Below are positions 49,606-61,600 of a stretch of DNA of 64,000 nt, piece by piece. A program made the translations under genes and the position numbers. Below the pieces are notes generated by a model. That model worked only from the letters and a program-made list of their open reading frames with translations. It searched no databases and was not told the DNA's origin. The DNA is from Ryuthela nishihirai (taxonomy: Eukaryota; Arthropoda; Arachnida; Araneae; Heptathelidae), in contig JAWZYU010000030.1 in the NCBI GenBank assembly GCA_038380435.1, forward strand, positions 61,515,817-61,579,816, given 5' to 3'. Position 1 is the first letter of the stretch. Each line of letters starts with the position of its first letter.

Positions 49606-52600
49606 GTGAGGGTCTTATTTTACTCAGATTTCATTTTGTTACACTGTTAAATTTTAAAGCATGAAATGTTTCACAGATTACAAATAATGAGCAATATAAG
49701 AAAAAGTTTTTTGATTCAGGTAACTATTGATTATATGCCTACTACTCTCTTAAGATCTTTACAAATTATATCGTTGCTATTGAAAAGTTACATTGCCAGT
49801 GATGTACAAATCTTGCATAAATCAATCTTTTGGGGATTGGGAGTTTAACCCTAGAATAGGCAGCTCTTGAATTTTTAACAGCTGAGGTAGTTCTTGAGAA
49901 TGTCTGATTTTTGACAGCTGCTTTTTTAAGGATTAAGCTATCCAGATTTATACAGTGTGCTTATAGATGAACACAAAAATGTGCACTGCAATGGAACAAA
50001 ATTAAAAGATGATGCATCTAAACCTAAATGTTGGTTTTATTCCTTATCTAAGAATTTGTAAGAGCAAAATATCATGCTGTACTGTTACTTTTTTACATTG
50101 GTTAATGGTGGCTTTAATCCTTTTTTTGCCAATCCATAAGGAATTTCACAGAATTTATGATTAGGAGAAGGGGATCTGTGAAATCTTACCATGGCTATAC
50201 AGATATATTTATCTATTCTTCATAAGAAGATTTGGTTTTTAGAGGCATGAGATTATAAGATTTTTGTGTGAAATAAATATTTTATGTTCTTTTTGTCTGC
50301 AGGGACTGGAGAATCTGGAAAAAGTACATTTATCAAGCAAATGAGGATTATACATGGTGCAGGATATTCAGATGAAGATAAAAGAAGCTTTATCAAACTA
50401 GTATTTCAAAATATATTTATGGCTATGCAAAGCCTGATTAAAGCAATGGATTTACTAAAGATTGACTACAAAGATCCAGCCAATCCAGTAAGCTTATGTT
50501 ATTGCATATAAATTAGTTATGGTAATCAAAGCAAAGTTATTGATATTAATGTTTACAACTGTAATCTTAATTAAATGTCACCTCATTAAGTTTTAAAATA
50601 CATATAGCAAGGTTCAAAATTTTGGGCAATTGGTGAAATACATGCAGTCAGAAGATACATTGGCAGACTTACATGAAATGATATTAAAAATGGAACAGTC
50701 AATGTTGTAAGGGCTACAGGTGATATTACAATAATTATAAAGCAAAATGTTCAATATGGACACCTTTGAGTTCATAGCACACTTGTATACATTGTTGGCA
50801 TGCTCCGCTTAGTGCCGTCAACATTTCTTTGATGATCATGGCTATCTCTGCCCCTGTGGCATCTTTCAATTCCTGAATCATGTGAAGAAATTTTCATAGA
50901 TCCTGGATTTAAGGCATCCCCACAAAAAGTCTGAAAGTATTGGGTGAGTGTATGTAGGTAGTTGTTCAATGGGATTTCACTGTCCAGCTCATTTACCTAG
51001 CAGGTTACAGTGTAGCCAGTCCTGACCACTTCTCACATAACATGTGGGTGCATCATCCTATTGAAAATAAGTTTTAATTGTAACAAATTGTCAAGTTAAG
51101 GATTCAGTACATTTTCCAATATTTTAGTAGATCTGAGCATTTGTGTTTTTCTGAAAGGAAAATGGATTAGTGGTTCACATAGCTTTCAGATGAAAAATTG
51201 CCTCAACAAAAAAAGTAATCTGGTGCCCAATGTTCTGATCAGTCTGCTCCATTTACAGAATTTCATTCTGCAGTCACAATCGCCAAAATTGAGTTCCTGT
51301 ACAAATCGGAGTTTGTACAGATGGAACCTATGTTTCTTCAGAATATGATGCACTGAAGTTTTGCTGATATTACATTGTTGTGCTAGTTTGGGAGTTGGCT
51401 TTTTTGACAAACATGACAATATATTTGTTGATATAGACATAATGCATGTCATGGTAGAAGATTGTTCTGTTGCTGAAGTAGAGCAAGCAGGTTTTGGTCA
51501 ATTGTTCATGCTTCTTGTTTCTTTAAATCATTTTATGATTTTTCTCATTATTGATGCTTTTAAACAACATCCATCTGCAAGAGGAAGTATCACTTTTGAA
51601 GCTTCACTCATGATTATTAAACTATAGCTTTGTTCAGTATATAATTAATATACACACAAGTATCTTCCAAAAATATCAGCATAATGCACTTCATCATGCA
51701 TATGCGACATCTGACATTCTCTGCAACTGCAGTTATAGACTGCATTCACATAAACAGTGGCACAGAGATGATTGGAGCTCAGCTGTTCATTTGCATAAAT
51801 TAGCCTTTTTTTAAATTATTTAATACTTTTTTTATTCTACATATCAATATACAAGAGTCACTCAGAAAGTAATGCTCCAAATTGTTTTACAGATCAATAT
51901 ATATGCTTCAGCATTCTTACAGTATATAGATAGATCATCTATGTACATAATCCTAGTTTCTTTATGATCACTGTCGCACTCAACTGTCTTGCACCACCTC
52001 AGAACAAGAGCCTGTAGTTCAGTTCTAAAGGTTGGTATATCCATTTATTTTCAGATGTCTACTTAGCCTAACAACCAACTGTTCTGAGGTCAACAGAATT
52101 GACTGCAAACATATTCTGCAGTGACTTGTGGGTATTGGTGATGTGCAATATGAGATAAACAGAAGAATAGGCATTGTATTGAGATTTTCAAAACTCTGTG
52201 GAGCTTGTTAAAGGAGCTAAAATTTTGTTATGTAATAGTTTGGTCCTTTCAAAAATTTTCTGTGGTACTGAAAAATGTTCCCTTTGCAGGCAAGATAACA
52301 AAAAAATTATACTTTTGATTCTAGATGCTTACACAGTATTTCTGATATTAGAAGGTATAATGAGGTTAGATTATGTAAACTTCATTAAAGCATTTGACAT
52401 TGTTTAAAAAATTTGAATATGGCTAAAAAGTTTGGAAGTAGTGCTTCTATTTGAAGTCTGCACTACTATTTGATGGTCCACAGAGTACACTGACACACTA
52501 CTTAAATCATCAGGCACATACACAATCTTACCTAGTACAGTAAAATGTAGTTTTAAACAAATGAAAATATCCAGTTTAAAATTTTTCTGTCATGTATATA

Positions 52601-55600
52601 TACACGCACTGAGTTATCACAATGTATATAAACTGAGGTTGGTTTTGCATTAGCAACACCTTTCATACGAATAGACTTCTGTGGCACTGGTGATATCTTA
52701 AGGTTGGGAACATCCAATATATGATTGCAGAGCTCATACAGGGCAATCAAGTTTCATTTTACTTCAAGGAAGAATGAGTCAATGTCATGATCTTTCTTAC
52801 TTCAAGCATGGTATGATTATGGGGGCATAATGATCATGTGGGATTATCTCAGCTGCCATGGTGAACTGCTTCCATTCTGTGGTGTTGCAAGTCTACTGTG
52901 ATTTGCTCAACAGCAGTCAAATAACCAGGCACAGGTCACACATGAGACAACTGTGGTGAGTAATGTGTGTGTGTCCTATCTTGTAACAGCAGCAATGCAG
53001 CACAGTGGCCCAGTTAACTACCCATTACAACATTGCAATGGCAAGGTCAATGTCTACATAGCAATGCACCAAACATTAGCCATAGGAATTAACATTATGT
53101 CACAGTCCATAGGAATGGACTATGACAGTTGATGGCCATCACAGGTACCCATGCTCATTGCAAGACACAAGAAACAGCACCTTGCATGGACACATCAGTA
53201 CCAACACCAGATCACCTACATGTGGAAATCTGTCACTTGGTCAGATGAATGTTGTTTCCTACTCCCATCATACTGATGGGCATGATCTTATTTGTAGAAA
53301 GTAACATGAGGCCATGGCACCAGGACACATCAGCAGTGTTATGGTTTGGGAACTGTTTCCATGGCATGCCCTGGGTCCACTGATCACAGTAAATTAACAG
53401 GACCATTTACCTTTCTATTTTTGCTGACCAAGTACACCCCTTCATGATGATAGTGTATCCAGAAACTCCAGTGTCTGTAAACTGGTTTCAGGAACATGAC
53501 AATGAATTATCTGCCCTCCCTTGGCCACCCAACTCACTGGATCTCAACCAATTGAGCATGTTTGGGACCTACTGGTAAAGGTGATTCATTGCTCTTTATG
53601 AACAGGACACCCTGTAGAGACCAAGCTCTGATGTGTATGTGCTGTATTATGTGAAAAAGGTGGCCCCCTGAGGTGTTGCTAATGCAAAGTGAACTCAATG
53701 TATGTATATATATATATACTTGAAAACATTTGTTCAAAGTTAGTAGATAATGTTTACTTTTTTGATTTACTATAAATGTTGACATCTCTTGGTATTTAAA
53801 AAAAAACCATGACTGCCATTGTTATTGCCAAAAAGTATAACCACCATTCTAAGATTCCAATGTACAGTATTACAAACATTGTTTTCTCCTTTGAACAGAT
53901 TATAACTGCATTAAAGTAGCATTATGAGTTTGATCACATTGTTATCATTCAGTCCTTTTTAGAAGTTTTAAAAAAATGTTGATGAAATTTTTTATAATAG
54001 TTTGAACTTATCATAACTTTTCTGGTGGGAGAATCTTTAGAGATCCAACTAGTAGACTGCAATTTAGTCCATACACAGTTGTTGCATTTGGTCAAGGCAG
54101 TCCAATTCTAATAGGATCCCTTGTGTAGGGGCGGTGGTGGCTCAGTCGGTAGTGTGCCAGGCTTGTAATCTGCAGTTCCCAGGTTCGAGTCCCAGCTGGG
54201 TCAGCATTGAGATTTATCTCCGCAAAACTCCCTGCCCTGCCCATGGTCAGTAGGGGACACCGATGGGCTTGGAAAAGCTGCCGTCCGTCGGATGGGACGT
54301 TAAGCCTTGGCCCTGAGTGTGGGAGAGCCATACCCTGTGCACGTTAAAGAACACACTGAATGGCCTTGACAGGAGGCTACCATCTGGCTACCAACAGCTG
54401 TTCCAGTGGGTCCCCTCCCCCAACCTTCTCTGAGCCTTCGGAGTCCTTGTGACCTGGCCATTTAGCCTATTGTGTGCAAAAAAAGTGTCACTCAGAGGTA
54501 AAACAACAACCCAAATCCCTTGTGTAATATTGGCACATTTAGGCACACTAATTATAACTATCAGTATAATCAAAAGCCTTTTTGCAATCTACATAACTGG
54601 TAACCAGAGGTTTCTGAAATTCTAAACTTTTTTTTCCAAAGATTCTGCCTAAAAGTAAAAATATTTTATATATACATTCCCTATTATTTCTGGAATCAAC
54701 ATCATTAAGCTCAAAGTTATCCTTCAACTGGATTCTTAATTCTATTAAACACAATAATTCAAAGAATTTTACCTCCAATAAAAATTAGACATGTTCCTGT
54801 AGTTATTGCAAAATCTGCTATAAAAAAAAAGAGACAGATGGACGGATGGACAGACAGACAGACACACTCCCTCCCTCCCTCTTGCAGCCATGGGCTATGG
54901 AGGTCCAACCAGACTGTGTACATTTGACTGTTTGACATTCTGCCCATCACTTTCTAGGTCTCCCCCTTTTTCTGAAACCCTTAGGTACACTGTTCATAAT
55001 CTGCAGCTATGCATATGGGCAACATGGCCAAACCAATTCCAAAGAAGGTTGATGATTCCTTCTTCTAACCTCATCATTACCTACAAAGTCAAACCACCTA
55101 ATGCCCAAGATATTGCATAAGCATCTAGAATCAAAAGCATCAAATTTCTTGTTTTCCTGCTTACAAAGGGTCAATGTTTCACTACCATAACTAACCTTAG
55201 AAAGAACCAAACTATTATACAGCCTAATTTTAGTCTTTAGGTGTATACGCCTATTTTTCCATACTCTCCATAGATTCTTAAAAGTCCCAGCGGCAATCCC
55301 TATTCTTCTATTTATCTCATGCCGCATATCACCAGTATCTGTTACATAGCCACCAAAATAATTAAACAGACACTTTCTCAATAGTACAGCCATTCAAAGC
55401 AACTGAAGCACTATCTGCCTCAAAAAATTTCATCACTTAAGTTTTTTCTCTGTTTATTACCAAACCTACTCTATTACCAGTCTCATCGACAGCGCTAATG
55501 AATGAATTCATCTCATCAACAGCAACAGGGTCAAATCATCTGCATAATCTAAATCAAAATTTTGAAATCTCTAGACCATTTAAGGCCAAAATCTTTCCCT

Positions 55601-58600
55601 TGCAAAGAATTTTGCATTACATAATCAATAACTAAAGAGAAAAAGGAGACAAAATGTACCCTTGCCTAACTCCACTAGCAATGCTAAACCAATTGCTGAA
55701 AGACATACCAACTCTCACATGACTCAGTGTTATTATATAGAGCTTTCATTACACTAACCAACTTATCAGGTATTCTATATGATCTAACAATCCACCACAA
55801 ATTATGTCGATGAACAGAGTCAAAAGCCTTTTTGAAATCTATAAAGCTAGCAACCACAGGTTTCTGAAACTTTAAGCATTTCTCAAGAATCGAAGTGAAA
55901 ATATTTGATCAATACATCCCTTACCACTTCTAAATCCACAATGTTTATCATGCAGTTGTCCATCAACCAAATTCTTAATTCTATTAAGTATAATCATGCA
56001 AAAAACTTTACCTGGAACAGAAAGTAAACTCCCCTATAATTATCACAAGAACTGTGATCACCTTTTTTTTTAAATTGGGACAATAATAGCTCTAGTAAAA
56101 TCCTTAGAAATAACACCTTTATCATAAAAAATATTAAGAATTTCAGTCAATCATGTGACAACACAAATGTTTCCAGCTCTAAGCATTTCAGTGGTGATTT
56201 CATCCACCTTGGGGATATATACATTCCCTATTATTTCTGGAATCAACATCATTAAGCTCAAAGTTATCCATCAACTGGATTCTTAATTCTATTAAACGCA
56301 ATAATTCAAAGAATTTTACCTCCAATAAAAATTAGACATGTTCCTGTCTAATTTTTATTGTCTATTGTCTGTCTAATTTTTATGCACTTTTAATTTAGAG
56401 ATAGCCAAAATGACTTCGAAATGTGATTAGGGTCATCATTAAAGCCAGTAATGCATCTATCGTTATTACAAACAATGGGAGTAGAAGTAATCACATTATT
56501 TAGAACTTCTCTGAAATACTCAGCCCACCTAGCCATCACAGAATCCTCACCTTCAACCACCTTGCCATGTTTATCCCTTAATCCCCATGTACCTGTCTGT
56601 TTCTTAGCATAAAACATTAATCTGGTACAACTCCCTGCTGTGAGCAGCACATTTTTGCATACATTTACCACATTGTGTGCAAAAAAGTGCCACTCAGATG
56701 TGAAACAACCCAACTTCAAGAAAAGGTTCTAGTGTTTTCTTTGTTGTTATTTAACATATTTAAAATGCAGTTGGGCTTCCAGAATGATTCCAGTTTTTCA
56801 GCTTCCAGCCTGAAAACTTAAACACAGGAAGGGTTAAACTGCTATTAATTAGGCATTGGAATAGTGTTTTTTTTTTACTGTCTTATGCTTTGATATTTAA
56901 TTTTTTTTATATCAGGATAATGCTGATCTTGTACAAGGTGTTGACTTTGAAACTGTTACTACTTTTGAAAATCAGTATGTTGAAGCAATTACAGCATTAT
57001 GGAATGATCCTGGTATTCAAGAATGTTATGATCGTAGAAGAGAATATCAGCTTACAGATTCAGCAAAATAGTAAGTTTTTTTTTAATAACAAATTTAAAG
57101 TCACCTTTAATTATTGCCATTTAAAAATGAATAATAAGGAAATAATGTAGTTATATATTGCTGACAAAACAGAATAATCTAATCCAGCTGAAGAGGAAGA
57201 CACTTTGGATGAAACAATCCTAATTGAAGACTTCTTATGAAGCTGGATTTGGAGTTATAATTAACACAAATTCAGTGTTTTATTGATGTGAGAACTATTA
57301 ACTTGAAGCCAAAAATAGAAAAATCAATTTGTCATTTTGTTTTATAATTTTAACGTTAAAAAAAAATCTAATGTCACCTACTTACTACTAAGGTCTGACA
57401 GATGCCCACCAGTATATTCATATAGATGAATTATAATGAAGGCAATACCTCAACAAAAAAATGACATAAATCAAAATGAGAGCATCCCTGCAAGTGTCAA
57501 TAAATAATTCTATGGAATATTATTGGAACACCTATGTTTGCTCAGTTATTAAGACTATATTTACAATTAATTTTTATATAGATGTTCTTTATCAGTTTTT
57601 TTTAAAGAGAATGTCTTTACAGCTTAGTGATGTGGATATTTTCTTGATTTAGCTAGTTTCTTAATTTTAGTATTGTTTCTTGGTTTTCCAATTGAAAAAA
57701 GAAAAAACGACCTTTTATCATTTCCTTAGATATAAATGGTCTCAGAACAAACAGGATTTCCTTGGTTCTGAAATCATCCCCCCCCCCCCCGACAATGAGA
57801 GGGAAAGTAATCCAATTTGTCAATGGGTTTTAACCTCATCACATTAAGGAGGTTTTTAACCCTTTTCCCCCACTTGGTAGAATTTTATTTTGAAGAGATT
57901 ATTAGCTCATGAGTTTAAATACTTAGTTAAAATAATTTATACTTGCTCCCCATTCAGTTTTGGCTATGCCACGCAGCGAGTAGAGCATTTAGAATTTTGT
58001 TTTAGTTTTAGTGTACCTAACTTGTAGGCATTTCGCCATGAAGATTGCCAAAGGCAATAGCCAAACAGAAAATATATAGTGTCCATTTCATCTTATTTTT
58101 ATGTAAATATATATATTTTTTTTACTGAAAATATTACCTCTCAAGTAGTTATTTGCCACAGAGGTTTTATGGAAGCCTATCAGTTTAATATGCCATAAAG
58201 AACATAGTGAGGATGGCAAGAACCTCAGCAGAAAGACAATACTAGAAAGAAGCATCCATATCTTATCTGGAGCTTGAATCTAGGCCCTTTTTGATATGCA
58301 GTCAAGCACAACTTGGCCATCAAAAATGTTTTTATTAATTAGGTTTTCTTAAATTAAGTCTTATAATTGCATTGTGTGATCATTTATTTTTGATATAGCA
58401 CTTTAAAAAGGTCGTATTGAAATTAATATATTTTCTCTTTTTGTTGAAAATTTTATTTTTATAAAATTCAGGATTAAATGCTGTTTTTTTTTTTATATAT
58501 ATAAAATGACCTATTTCTGTTGATTAGCAGATGTGACTTTAAACCATGGTTTGAGTGCAGAAGAGCCATATCATATGCATGTTAAAGAACATGCTAGGTT

Positions 58601-61600
58601 TCCATCTGTCTCTTGTCTGGTGGATTTCTATCCAGTTCTGAGCCTTTGGACCCCTTGTGTTGTGGTTGTTTTGACATATTTTGTGAAAGAAAAGTGTTCC
58701 ATCATCATCATCATCATCCTCAAGCAGCCATGGGCTACGGAGGTCCAACCAGACCGCGCAGTTTAATTCTCCAAGCATATCTGTCCTGAGCTACATCTGC
58801 TGCATCCGGCCACTGTACACCAATTCTAACAAGGTCCTGTTTGACATTGTCTGCCCACTGCATCCTAGGTCTCCCCCTCCTTCTGAGGCCTCTAGGCACA
58901 CTGTTCATAACCTTATTCGCCAATCTATAACTATCCATACGGGCAACATGGCCAAACCAGCAGAGTCTCTCTCTGCACAATATGCTGCTTAAAGGAGGTT
59001 GCAGACTCCTTTGCCTAACCTCATCATTAGTTACAAAGTTAAACCACCTAATACCCAAGATACTGCGTAAGCATCTAGAATCAAAAGCATCTAGTTTCCT
59101 GTTATCTTGCTTACACAGCGTCCAAGTTTCACTACCATAACTAACCCTAGAAAGAACCAAACTATTATACAGTCTAATTTTAGTCTTAAGGTGTATACGC
59201 CTATTCCTCCACAATCTCCATAGATTCTTAAAAGTCCCGGCAGCAATACCTATTCGTCTGTTAATCTCATGCCGCACATCACCAGTATCAGTTACGCAGC
59301 TCCCAAGGTAATTAAACTGTGACACCTGCTCAAGACTGCAACCATTCAGATTAACTGAATCACAACCTGCCTGACCAATTTTCATCACTTTAGTTTTCTC
59401 TCTGTTTATAACCAAACCTACTGTACTACCAGTCTCATCAACAGTTCGAATGAAAGAGTTCATCTCATCAACATCATTTGCCAAAAGGGCTAAATCATCA
59501 GCATAATCTAAATCAGAAATTTTCGTATCTCCAGCCCATTTAAGGCCAAAATCTTTCCCTTGAAGTGAATTTCGCATAACATAATCAACAACCAAACTAA
59601 AGCGAAAAGGAGACAAAATGCACCCTTGTTGAACACCAGAAGTAATGCTAAACCAATTGCTACAAGACTTACCAACTCTCACACATGACTCAGTGTTATT
59701 ATAGAGAGCATTCATTATGTTAACTAACTTGTCTGGTATACCATATGATCTCACAATCAACCACAAATTATGACGATCAACAGAGTCGAAAGCCTTTTTG
59801 AAATCAACAAAGCTAGCAACCAAAGGTTTCTGAAACTCTAAACATTTCTCAAGAATCTGCCTAAGTGAAAATATCTGATCTACACATCCCCTACCACTTC
59901 TGAATCCACATTGCTCATCACGCAATTGCCTGTCAACCAGATTCTTAATTCTATTAAGCACAATCATGGAAAGAACTTTACCTGGAACGGAGAGTAGGCT
60001 GATACCCCTATAGTTATCACAAGAACTGCGATCACCTTTTTTGAAAATAGGGATAATAATAGCTCTGGTAAAATCTTTAGGAACCATGCCTTTATCAAAA
60101 AAGTTATTCAAAATTTCAGTCATCCAAATGGTAACTGAAACATTCCCAGCTCTAAGCATTTCCGTAGTAATTTCATCAACCCCTGGGGATTTATGAAGTT
60201 TAAGTTTAGAAATAACCAAACTAATTTCAGATTGTGTTATAGGGCCAACATTAAAGCCAACAATGCATCTATCATCATTACAAACAATGGGAGTAGAACT
60301 AACCACATTGTTTAGAACATCACTGAAATGCTCAGCCCACCTAGCCATGACAGAATCCTCACCTTCTATAACCTTGCCTTGTTTATCCTTCAATCCCTGT
60401 ATACCTGTTCGTTTTCTACCACACAAAACATTAACTATCTGGTACAGCTCTCTGCTGTTGTGCTGTCTAACTGCTTCCTCAGCTTTGTCAGCAAAGCCAA
60501 AGATTCTTATCAGTAGCTAACTGACCCTTCACACATTTATTAAGTTCTTTGTAATGCTTTCTATTAGGACTAGTAGGGTACTGATTAAGGACATTCCTGC
60601 AGTTCCTTCTTTCTGAAATAAGCTCAAGTGCCTTATCACTTAAATAATTCTGCCTCCTCTGCTCCTTTTTCCCTAAAAGAGTACTGTTAGTTTCCAAAAA
60701 AGCCTGTTTAAAATGGCCCCATTCTTCCTCAACTTCACTATTAAGCAAACCATGACTGTCATAATGACTAAGTAACGTATCATGGTAAGCTTTAGCTATA
60801 ACTGGGTCTTTCAGAGCTTCAGTATTAAAGGTAAATTTTTTAACCCTAGCACAGCACTTTTTAAGTTTAAGTTGCAAGACACTTTTAACAAGGTAATGGT
60901 CAGATCCAATTTCAGCTCCCCTATATGCCCTGGTATTTCTAACAGAACTAGCCCATTTGCTGTTAATTAATATATAATCAATCATATTCTTATGCAGCCC
61001 ATCAGGTGAAACCCATGTGTGTTTATGTATGTCGCGGTGTTTGTAATATGTGTTAGTTATTCTGAAACCATTTAGTTTACTTACCTGTAGGAGACGTTGC
61101 CCATTGCCATTGCAGCTACCAATACCAAAAGGGCCTATTACTCCTCCCCAAAGGTCAGAGTCGGTACCAACTTTGGCATTGAAGTCACCAAGAACAAGGG
61201 TAATATCTCCTTTCTTGACAGAATTCAAAATATCCTGAAGTTGTCTGTAGTAAAACCTATCCTTCTCATCCTCATCAGAATCCTCAGTGGGGGCATAACA
61301 GCAGATAACATTCAAGTCTTTAATGCTTGTCTGAAATTTTGCTGTAAGAAACCTTTCATTAATGCACTCATATCCTAGAAGAGCATCACTAGCATGTCTG
61401 CTGAGCAGCAGACCCACGCCTTGGTGATGCTTTCCATCCTCCCTCCCTGTAAAGAGAAATTTAAAGTTATTTTTAAGTATCTCACCTTTCCTGTCCATCT
61501 GGTCTCTTTGCAAGCCTAGAATATCTAGGTTATAGCGCTGGAATTCCTGCATGAGGACATCAAGAGAATAATCTCTATGTAATGTCCTCACGTTCCACGT

